From positions 1 to 32,421 of IMG/VR virus record IMGVR_UViG_3300034418_011318: DNA of 32,421 nt; one strand, 5' to 3'. A program made the translations under genes and the position numbers. Within the stretch, counting starts at the first letter, position 1. Each line of letters opens with the position of its first letter. Positions 16,554 to 23,441 of the stretch are shown here, one piece after another. The DNA comes from a virus. The notes beneath the pieces were generated by a model, which made no database searches, had not been told where the DNA came from, and saw only the letters and a list, made by a program, of their open reading frames with translations.

Positions 16554-17933
16554 ATGAATAAAAATTTCGATTATCTAGGACAAAAATTTCAACTACAATT
16601 ACTAAACTCACTTATTACCGATAACGAATTTGCTAACTCAATCATTGAAGTATTAGAACCAAATTATTTTGAAAGTAAGTACTTCCGTCTTATTGTTAAT
16701 ATGGTAAGAGAGTACTATAAAAAGTATAACCATACTCCAAATTTTGATACACTTGAACAGTTAATCAAAGCCGAATTGGCTCAAGACATGTTAAGCAAAA
16801 TTGTCTTGGATACGGTAACTGAAATCAAAGAAGCACCATTTGAAGGTAATGCTTTTGTACAAGAAAAATCTTTAAAGTTTTGTAAACAACAAGAACTTCA
16901 AAAGGTAATGAATAAAGTACAAAAGATTATTGATAACGGTGATTTTGAAAGTTACGATAAGGCGGAAGAGTTAGTAAGAGGTGCATTACAAGTAGGACAA
17001 AGAGATACAGGTCTTAGTGATGTATTTTCTAATTTAGATGATGTTCTTAATGATGATTTCAGACATCCGATACCAATGGGTATACCAGGTATTGATAACT
17101 TACTAAAGGGTGGATTAGCAAAAGGTGAGATTGGTGTTATATTGGCTCCAACAGGGGTTGGTAAAACTACAATTTTAACTAAGATTTGTAATCACGCTTT
17201 CAATACGGGTTATAATGTTTTGCAAATTTTCTTTGAAGACAATCCAAAAATTGTACAACGTAAACATTTCACACTTTGGACTAATATTGCTCCTGATGAG
17301 TTATCAAATTTTAAGGACGAAGTTATGATTAAGGTTGATGAAATTAGAAATACAATGCCAAATAAATTGATATTGAAAAAATTACCTTCAGATACAATGA
17401 CTATGAGTCAAATTAAAAATCAAATTAGAAAAATGATTTCTGAAGGAACAAAAATTGATATGGTTTTGTTGGATTATATTGATTGTGTTGTCCCTGAAAG
17501 TAATCTTGGTGACGAATGGAAAAGTGAAGGTTCAGTTATGAGAGCATTTGAAGCGATGTGTCACGAAATGAATTTGGTTGGATGGACAGCAACTCAAGGT
17601 AATCGTTCATCAATATCATCTGAGGTTGTTACAACAGACCAAATGGGAGGTTCAATTAAGAAAGCACAAGTTGGTCACGTAATTATATCGGTTGCAAAAA
17701 CATTACAACAAAAAGAAATGAAATTAGCAACAATTGCAATAACAAAATCTCGTATTGGAAAAGATGGTGTTGTTTTTGAAAACTGTAAGTTTGATAATGA
17801 ATTATTAGAGATAGATACTGAAAGTTCAGTAACATTCTTAGGATTTGAAGAACAACAAGAAGAAAGAAAAAGAGACCGAGTTAAGGAGTTATTAGCTAAA
17901 AGAAAAGAGAGAGAATCTCAAAAAAGTAATTAA
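16554..17933 (+). CDS. 41: Replicative DNA helicase, DnaB/T4 gp41 family
   Basis: Hexameric 5'-3' fork helicase. The N-terminal helical domain (1-110) starts FDYLGQKFQLQLLNSLI, as in DnaB/gp41. The RecA-type motor has Walker A APTGVGKTT (198-206), a catalytic Glu in FFEDN (E228), Walker B MVLLDYIDCV (303-312), the sensor Gln in TATQGNR (Q348), and the arginine-finger region ITKSRIGKDG (R400). At 459 aa it matches the usual size (T4 gp41 475, DnaB 471). The tail is highly charged (EERKRDRVKELLAKRKERES) and may contact partners. No primase gene is visible in the window. nrdB follows after 15 nt. Confidence 0.9.
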   Translation: MNKNFDYLGQKFQLQLLNSLITDNEFANSIIEVLEPNYFESKYFRLIVNMVREYYKKYNHTPNFDTLEQLIKAELAQDMLSKIVLDTVTEIKEAPFEGNAFVQEKSLKFCKQQELQKVMNKVQKIIDNGDFESYDKAEELVRGALQVGQRDTGLSDVFSNLDDVLNDDFRHPIPMGIPGIDNLLKGGLAKGEIGVILAPTGVGKTTILTKICNHAFNTGYNVLQIFFEDNPKIVQRKHFTLWTNIAPDELSNFKDEVMIKVDEIRNTMPNKLILKKLPSDTMTMSQIKNQIRKMISEGTKIDMVLLDYIDCVVPESNLGDEWKSEGSVMRAFEAMCHEMNLVGWTATQGNRSSISSEVVTTDQMGGSIKKAQVGHVIISVAKTLQQKEMKLATIAITKSRIGKDGVVFENCKFDNELLEIDTESSVTFLGFEEQQEERKRDRVKELLAKRKERESQKSN

Positions 17934-17948
17934 ATAATATAAAATAAT

Positions 17949-19232
17949 ATGGATAATTTAATCAGTAGTATACTAGAAAATGAACCACGTCATGTAATAA
18001 AAAGAAGTGGTGAGAAGGTTTTATTTGAATCAGATAAAATTAAGAACGCAGTTTTAAAAGCGATGGAAAGCATTGATAAAGTTGATGTCGAAATGGCGGA
18101 AAAAATTGCAAGAATTACTAAAAAAAGTATTTTTAGAAATAATAAAGATAGAGTGCCTCATGTAGATGAGGTACATGATATGGTTGAAAATAAATTAATG
18201 GACAATGGATTGAATGATGTTGCGAAAGAATACATTATATATCGTTCAAAACACCAACCAAATATCTTCACAAAAAGAGTTAATTTAAAACCATATGAAT
18301 ATCCAAATCTAAATGAATATGTTGATGCTATTAGACATTCATATTGGGTACATACTGAATTTAATTTTACTTCAGACATTCAAGACTTTAAAGTTCATTT
18401 GAGTGATAAAGAAAAAAGTGCTGTACAAAGAGCGATGTTAGCAATTTCACAAATTGAAATTGCGGTTAAAACCTTTTGGGGTGACATTTATAAAAGATTA
18501 CCAAAGCCTGAGATTGGGAATGTTGGAGCAACATTCGCGGAATCAGAAGTTAGACACGCAGATGCTTACTCACACCTACTTCAATTATTAGGTTTGAATA
18601 AAGAATTTGAAAATTTATTGGAAGTACCTGCGATTAGAAAAAGAATCAAATATTTGGAAAAATCAATTTCTAGTTCAAAGTCTGTAGAAAATAAAGATTA
18701 TTTTGAGTCTGTTGTATTGTTCTCAATGTTTGTTGAAAACGTTTCATTATTTTCACAATTCTTAGTCATTATGTCATTTAATAAACACAAAAATGTTTTA
18801 AAAGGTACAAGTAATGCTGTTGAAGCAACATCTAAAGAAGAAAATATTCACGCAGAATTTGGATTTGAATTGGTTAATTTGATTAAGAGAGAAAATCCTA
18901 CTTGGTGGACAGACCAATTAGTAGATGATTTAATTGATGCTACTATGGAAGCTTATGAGGCAGAATCTGAAATTATTGATTGGATTTTTGAAAAAGGAGA
19001 TTTAGATTTTTTGACAAAAGAACAAACTTTAGAATTTATTAAACATCGTTTTAATGTATCTTTGAATTCAATTGGTATTGATAATATTTTTGTAATTAAT
19101 GAAAGTTTGTTGGAAACAACAGAATGGTTTGATGATGAGATATTAACTACAAAACACACAGATTTCTTCAATAAAAGAAGTATCAATTACAGTAAAAAGT
19201 CAAAATCAATTACATTAAATGATTTGTTTTAA
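17949..19232 (+). CDS. nrdB: Class I ribonucleotide reductase radical subunit NrdB with N-terminal ATP-cone
   Basis: Small subunit that generates the radical for dNTP synthesis. Residues 15-100 form an ATP-cone (HVIKRSGEKVLFESDKIKNA, then VPHVDEVHDMVENKL and YIIYRS), an allosteric domain normally found on NrdA. The ferritin-like core shows all six metal ligands: E170 (SQIEIAV), E200 and H203 (SEVRH), E263 (FVENVS), E298 and H301 (EENIH). Y207 sits at the usual radical-Tyr position. The first ligand is Glu, not the Asp of classes Ia/Ib; with the 30-residue spacing to E200 this resembles class Id dimanganese enzymes (inference). The C-terminal tail (NYSKKSKSITLNDLF) would dock on NrdA, including a Tyr for radical transfer. 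nrdA lies 20 nt downstream. Confidence 0.92.
   Translation: MDNLISSILENEPRHVIKRSGEKVLFESDKIKNAVLKAMESIDKVDVEMAEKIARITKKSIFRNNKDRVPHVDEVHDMVENKLMDNGLNDVAKEYIIYRSKHQPNIFTKRVNLKPYEYPNLNEYVDAIRHSYWVHTEFNFTSDIQDFKVHLSDKEKSAVQRAMLAISQIEIAVKTFWGDIYKRLPKPEIGNVGATFAESEVRHADAYSHLLQLLGLNKEFENLLEVPAIRKRIKYLEKSISSSKSVENKDYFESVVLFSMFVENVSLFSQFLVIMSFNKHKNVLKGTSNAVEATSKEENIHAEFGFELVNLIKRENPTWWTDQLVDDLIDATMEAYEAESEIIDWIFEKGDLDFLTKEQTLEFIKHRFNVSLNSIGIDNIFVINESLLETTEWFDDEILTTKHTDFFNKRSINYSKKSKSITLNDLF
17991..18250 (+). other. ATP-cone domain of NrdB
   Basis: Encodes about residues 15-100 of NrdB. The pattern IKRSGEKVLFESDKIKNAVLK followed by a helical region and YIIYRS is the standard ATP-cone signature. It binds ATP or dATP and sets overall activity. 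The neighbouring NrdA has no such domain, so activity control would act through NrdB. Confidence 0.88.
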
Positions 19233-19252
19233 TTTATAAAAATTTTTAATAT

Positions 19253-20959
19253 ATGAATAATAGAAAACCATTCGATTGGATTAATGATGAATCGATTACA
19301 TTTCTTCGTCGCGGATATTTGAGTGAAGGAGAAGAACCATTAGAGAGAATTAAAGTAATTTCAGACCATGCTGAAAAATTATTAGGTATTAATGGATTTT
19401 CAGAAAAGTTTATGGATTACATGGGTAAAGGTTGGTATTCATTATCATCACCAGTTTGGGCTAATTTTGGTAAAAAACGAGGATTACCCGTAAGTTGTTT
19501 TGGTTCCAACGTTGGAGACAATATTGAATCTATATTGTATACACAGGCAGAGGTTGGTGAAATGAGTAAAATGGGTGGTGGTACCTCAGGTTACTTTGGT
19601 AACATCAGACATAGAGGTGCTGAGATTACCGACAATGGACACGCACCTGGTGCGGTTCACTTTATGAATCTATTTCAAAGTGTTGTTGATAATATATCTC
19701 AAGGTTCAACCCGTAGAGGCAGATTCTCACCTTATTTACCTGTAGAACACCCTGATATCATGGAGTTCTTAGAAATTGGAACAGAAGGATTCCCTATTCA
19801 AGACCTTACTCATGCTGTTACAGTTACCGATGAGTTTATGAATGATATGGTTGCAGGTGATAAACAAAAAAGAGCGATTTGGGCGAAAGTAATTCAAAGA
19901 CGAGGTGAGATTGGATATCCCTACATTATGTTTACCGATACTATGAATAATAAATCACCTGAGGTTTATAGAGATAAAGACATGAAGATTTATAATTCAA
20001 ATCTTTGTTCAGAGATTGCTTTACATAATTCAGAAGAAGAATCATTTGTATGTGTACTTTCTTCAATGAACTTACTTCATTATGAAGAATGGAAAGATAC
20101 TGATGCGGTTGAAACCATGGTTTATTTCTTGGATGCAGTTGTAACTGAATTTATTGATAAAATTGATTCTTTGAGACATAATGGAACCATTGAAGGACAA
20201 CGAGCATTTTTCTATTTGGAAAAATCCTATAATTTCGCTAAAAGACAACGAGCTTTAGGTTTAGGTGTTTTAGGTTGGCATTCATTGTTACAATCAAAAG
20301 GTCTTCCATTTGACTGTAGAGAAACTGCAAAATTAAATGTGGAGGTATTCAAACTCATCAAGGATAAGTCATATAAAGCATCTGAAGATTTAGCTAAAGT
20401 TTTTGGTGAACCAGAGTGTTTAGTTGGTTATGGAAGAAGAAATGTTACTTTGAATGCAATCGCACCGACAACATCTTCAGCTTTTATTTTAGGTCAAGTT
20501 TCACAATCTATTGAACCAATATGGTCTAATTGTTATGTAAAAGATGTTGCAAAGTTGAAAGTAACAATTAAAAATCCAGTTTTAAAAGATTTATTGATTG
20601 AGTTGAAAAAAGATACTAAAACAACTTGGGATAGTATTAAGAAACATGACGGTTCAGTACAACATTTAGATTTCTTGACTGATGAACAGAAAGAAGTATT
20701 TAGAACATTTGCGGAGATAAATCAATCATCAATTATCAATCAAGCGGCTGTACGTCAAGATTACATTGACCAATCACAATCTTTGAACTTGATGGTTTCT
20801 CCTGATATGCCAACTAAGGATGTAAACAAACTTCTAATAGAAGCTTGGCAATTAGGTGTAAAAACTCTATACTATCAACACTCAATGAATTCAGCTCAAG
20901 CTTTTGCTAGAAAAAAGTTAAACTTGAATGACTTACAGTGTGTTGCTTGTGAAGGGTAA
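19253..20959 (+). CDS. nrdA: Class I ribonucleotide reductase catalytic subunit NrdA, lacking ATP-cone
   Basis: Catalytic subunit reducing NDPs to dNDPs. The active-site set is complete: C82 (LPVSCFGS) and C267 (FVCVLSSMNL) form the redox pair, and N250/C252/E254 (NSNLCSEI) hold the thiyl Cys and substrate acids. Y540/Y541 (TLYYQHSMNS) form the radical path, and C563/C566 (CVACEG) are the C-terminal shuttle. SQGSTRRGRF (149-158) belongs to the specificity-site region. The protein is 568 aa against 761 for E. coli NrdA; most of the difference is the absent N-terminal ATP-cone, which is carried by NrdB instead. Translation starts at an ATG in an AT-rich gap. It is the last gene of the replication block and is followed by a strong terminator. 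Confidence 0.93.
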   Translation: MNNRKPFDWINDESITFLRRGYLSEGEEPLERIKVISDHAEKLLGINGFSEKFMDYMGKGWYSLSSPVWANFGKKRGLPVSCFGSNVGDNIESILYTQAEVGEMSKMGGGTSGYFGNIRHRGAEITDNGHAPGAVHFMNLFQSVVDNISQGSTRRGRFSPYLPVEHPDIMEFLEIGTEGFPIQDLTHAVTVTDEFMNDMVAGDKQKRAIWAKVIQRRGEIGYPYIMFTDTMNNKSPEVYRDKDMKIYNSNLCSEIALHNSEEESFVCVLSSMNLLHYEEWKDTDAVETMVYFLDAVVTEFIDKIDSLRHNGTIEGQRAFFYLEKSYNFAKRQRALGLGVLGWHSLLQSKGLPFDCRETAKLNVEVFKLIKDKSYKASEDLAKVFGEPECLVGYGRRNVTLNAIAPTTSSAFILGQVSQSIEPIWSNCYVKDVAKLKVTIKNPVLKDLLIELKKDTKTTWDSIKKHDGSVQHLDFLTDEQKEVFRTFAEINQSSIINQAAVRQDYIDQSQSLNLMVSPDMPTKDVNKLLIEAWQLGVKTLYYQHSMNSAQAFARKKLNLNDLQCVACEG

Positions 20960-20983
20960 TAATTATTATAATGAAAATAAAAC

Positions 20984-21009
20984 AAAAGAGGACTTCGGTC
21001 CTCTTTTTT
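20984..21009 (+). terminator. Rho-independent terminator after nrdA
   Basis: AAAAGAGGAC (20984-20993), a TTCG tetraloop and GTCCTCTTTT (20998-21007) give a 10-bp stem, with T residues to 21009. It closes the replication/nucleotide block before the second baseplate block. Confidence 0.92.
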
Positions 21010-21034
21010 ATTTCTTATAAAAATAAGCTGAGTA

Positions 21035-21041
21035 TATTTAT
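21035..21041 (+). promoter_or_regulatory. TATTTAT motif upstream of gp25-like gene
   Basis: A variant of the TATTTATCA motif, ending 6 nt before the ATG at 21048 and just after the nrdA terminator. A promoter must exist downstream of that terminator to express the baseplate block, and this is the most repeated candidate. The very short distance to the ATG would give an almost leaderless mRNA, which weakens the case. Confidence 0.28.
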
Positions 21042-21047
21042 GGTGAT

Positions 21048-21497
21048 ATGGCAAACGGTAAATCATATGGTATTCAATTTCCTTTCGCATTACCAAACAA
21101 AGGTACTTATGTTGAAATAACAGAAACTGCGGATGCTGAAATTAGAACTGATTTAATTCATTTATTATTGACAAGAAAAGGTTCTAGATATTATTTGCCG
21201 GACTTTGGTACTAGATTATATGAATATTTATTTGAACCGTTAGATGGACCCACTTTTAGTTCAATTGAGGCTGAAATCAGAGAATCAGTAAATCAATACA
21301 TGCCAAACTTAAAATTAACTAATATTACAATTACAACTGCCGACGATAATGATTTGAATGCTGGTGACACGGCAAACTCAAACACTTTTTTAGTACCAGG
21401 TCCTGGTGTACCTGAATATACGGCAAAAATAAGAATTGATTATCAAAACACTAACAATACTTTTGCAACAAGTGACTTTGTTGTATTAGTTTTATAA
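21048..21497 (+). CDS. 25: Baseplate wedge protein, gp25-like
   Basis: This 149-residue protein fits the gp25/W family, which joins wedges to the tail sheath. It carries the family core: GIQFPFALPNKGTYVEITET, then EIRTDLIHLLLTRKGSRYYL, PDFGTRLYEYLFEP, and a helix with SIEAEIRESVNQYMPNLKL. The stretch LLTRKGSR-x4-PDFGT-x3-LFEP is characteristic. A C-terminal extension of about 50 residues (from LTNITITT) adds strands. It is the first gene after the nrdA terminator and directly precedes gp6, the usual order in contractile phages. Confidence 0.9.
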   Translation: MANGKSYGIQFPFALPNKGTYVEITETADAEIRTDLIHLLLTRKGSRYYLPDFGTRLYEYLFEPLDGPTFSSIEAEIRESVNQYMPNLKLTNITITTADDNDLNAGDTANSNTFLVPGPGVPEYTAKIRIDYQNTNNTFATSDFVVLVL

Positions 21498-21516
21498 AGA
21501 CAACTATTTAAAGTAA

Positions 21517-23370
21517 ATGGCTAATAAGAGCATATCATACACTACAAGAGACTTCCAAGGAATAAGAACGGAATTACAAAATTACGTTAGAACTTATTAT
21601 CCTGAATTGATTGATAATTTTAATGACGCATCGGTCTTTTCGGTATTCTTGGACCTAAACGCTGCGGTTGCTGATAATTTACATTATCATATAGATAGAA
21701 GTATACAAGAAACTGTTCTTCAATATGCACAACAAAGAGGTTCAATCTATAATATAGCTAGAACTTATGGATTAAAACTACCAGGACAAAGACCTTCAGT
21801 TTCATTAGTTGATTTTTCAATAACAGTTCCAGCTAATGGTGATAAGGAAGACGAAAGATATTTGGGTGTTTTGAGAAGAGGTAGTCAGGTAAATGGTGCT
21901 GGACAAGTCTTTGAAGTTGGTGATGACGTAAATTTTGCATCACCATATAATAGCCAAGGATATCCTAATAGATTGAAAATACCAAATTTTGATTCAGGTG
22001 GTAATCTAATTAATTATACAATAACTAAAAGAGAGATTGTTGTTAATGGAATTACTAAAGTGTTCAAAAAAGTTATTACACCATCGGATGTAAAACCATT
22101 TTATGAGTTATTCTTACCTGAAAGAAATGTGTTGGGTGTTACTAGTGTAATCCAAAAAGACGGTACTAATTATGCAAATACACCTTCACCACAAGAATTT
22201 GTCACACTAAATAATAGATGGTTTGAAGTTGATGCTTTAGCAGAGGATAAAGTTTTCGTTGAAGACCCAACTAAACCAAGTGACCAACCCGGTATTAAAG
22301 TTGGTAGGTATGTAGATGCGCCAAATAGATTTATTACTGAATATACACCTGAAGGATATTATAAGATGACATTTGGAGGTGGTACTAATACTGCTCAAGA
22401 TGCTTTAGACCAATTTACAACATTAGGGGTACCTTTGAATATCCAATTATATTCTAATAATATTTCGTTGGGTAATGCATTGAAACCAAACACGACAATC
22501 TTTATACAATATAGAGTTGGTGGTGGTTTGGGAACTAATTTAGGTGTGAATGTAATTAATCAGGTTGGTCAAGTCTCATTCTTTGTAAATGGTCCATCAG
22601 ATAATATTAATAATGCTGTTGTAAATTCACTTAGATGTAATAATCCTGTTGCCGCAATTGGTGGTGCTAATCTACCAACAATTGATGAGGCAAGAAATTA
22701 TGTTGGTTATAACTTCGCATCACAAAAAAGAGCGGTGACAGTTAAAGATTATGAATCATTGATTAGAACAATGCCATCACAATTTGGAGCACCCGCTAAA
22801 GTAGCAATAACTGAAAATGATAACAAAGTTAATATACAATTACTTTCTTATGATACTACAGGTAAATTAACATCAACAGTTTCAAATACTTTGAAAACAA
22901 ATGTTGCCAATTATCTTTCTAATTATAGAATGATTAATGATTATATTTCAGTTCAAACCGCACTAGTTGTTGATTTATCATTTGAAATTTCTGTTGTTTT
23001 AGATGCAACACAAAATCAGGGTGCAATTATCTCAGATATTATTGATGTAGTTAATACGGCATTGAATCCATTGAACAGACAATTGGGTCAGAATGTTTAT
23101 TTATCTGAAATTAGAAAAGACATACAAGACCAAAATGGGGTTATTTCAGTATCAGATATTTCAGTATTCAATAAAGTCGGTGGTAAATACTCCTCATCAG
23201 AAACCTCAATGCAATATATCGACCCTATTACTAAAAAAATAGGACCTGTACACGACACTATTTTTGCACAACCAAATCAAATTTATCAGATAAGATTCCC
23301 TAATACTGACGTAACTGTAAGAGTACTAAATTTATCTTCAGTAACATTTGGAGGTACTTCTAATCAGTAA
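21517..23370 (+). CDS. 6: Baseplate wedge protein, gp6-like (baseplate J family)
   Basis: A 617-residue protein close in size to T4 gp6 (660 aa), which forms the inner baseplate ring that triggers sheath contraction. The N-terminus is typical: ISYTTRDFQGIRTELQNYV, DNFNDASVFSVFLDLNAAVA, LHYHIDRSIQETVL and IYNIARTYGLKLPGQRPS. The C-terminal half has NYVGYNFASQKRAVTVKDYE and SLIRTMPSQFGAPAKVAI, the usual baseplate J signature, plus LNRQLGQNVYLSEIRKDI. It lies 19 nt after gp25, with a TATTTA string at 21505 and no Shine-Dalgarno sequence. The following gene is separated by about 70 nt. Confidence 0.9.
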   Translation: MANKSISYTTRDFQGIRTELQNYVRTYYPELIDNFNDASVFSVFLDLNAAVADNLHYHIDRSIQETVLQYAQQRGSIYNIARTYGLKLPGQRPSVSLVDFSITVPANGDKEDERYLGVLRRGSQVNGAGQVFEVGDDVNFASPYNSQGYPNRLKIPNFDSGGNLINYTITKREIVVNGITKVFKKVITPSDVKPFYELFLPERNVLGVTSVIQKDGTNYANTPSPQEFVTLNNRWFEVDALAEDKVFVEDPTKPSDQPGIKVGRYVDAPNRFITEYTPEGYYKMTFGGGTNTAQDALDQFTTLGVPLNIQLYSNNISLGNALKPNTTIFIQYRVGGGLGTNLGVNVINQVGQVSFFVNGPSDNINNAVVNSLRCNNPVAAIGGANLPTIDEARNYVGYNFASQKRAVTVKDYESLIRTMPSQFGAPAKVAITENDNKVNIQLLSYDTTGKLTSTVSNTLKTNVANYLSNYRMINDYISVQTALVVDLSFEISVVLDATQNQGAIISDIIDVVNTALNPLNRQLGQNVYLSEIRKDIQDQNGVISVSDISVFNKVGGKYSSSETSMQYIDPITKKIGPVHDTIFAQPNQIYQIRFPNTDVTVRVLNLSSVTFGGTSNQ

Positions 23371-23421
23371 TCAATTTATTTATTCGGTAATAAAACTATT
23401 ATTTGAAAATAGAGGATAAAC

Positions 23422-23430
23422 TATTTATCA
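23422..23430 (+). promoter_or_regulatory. TATTTATCA motif upstream of the 1621-aa tail gene
   Basis: The third exact intergenic copy of this 9-mer, ending 11 nt before the ATG at 23442. The 71-nt gap contains no Bacteroidetes-type -7 element. TTTG at 23402 lies 16 nt upstream of the motif. Confidence 0.32.
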
Positions 23431-23441
23431 AATAAAATTAC

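Noticed and set aside
20896-21096. Minus-strand ORF across the nrdA terminator
   Set aside because: It reads through the hairpin terminator and both flanking genes, and has no recognisable domain or leader.
23376-23397. Weak hairpin TTTATT-CGGT-AATAAA after the gp6 gene as a terminator
   Set aside because: The stem is only A-T pairs and no T tract follows, so termination cannot be supported.
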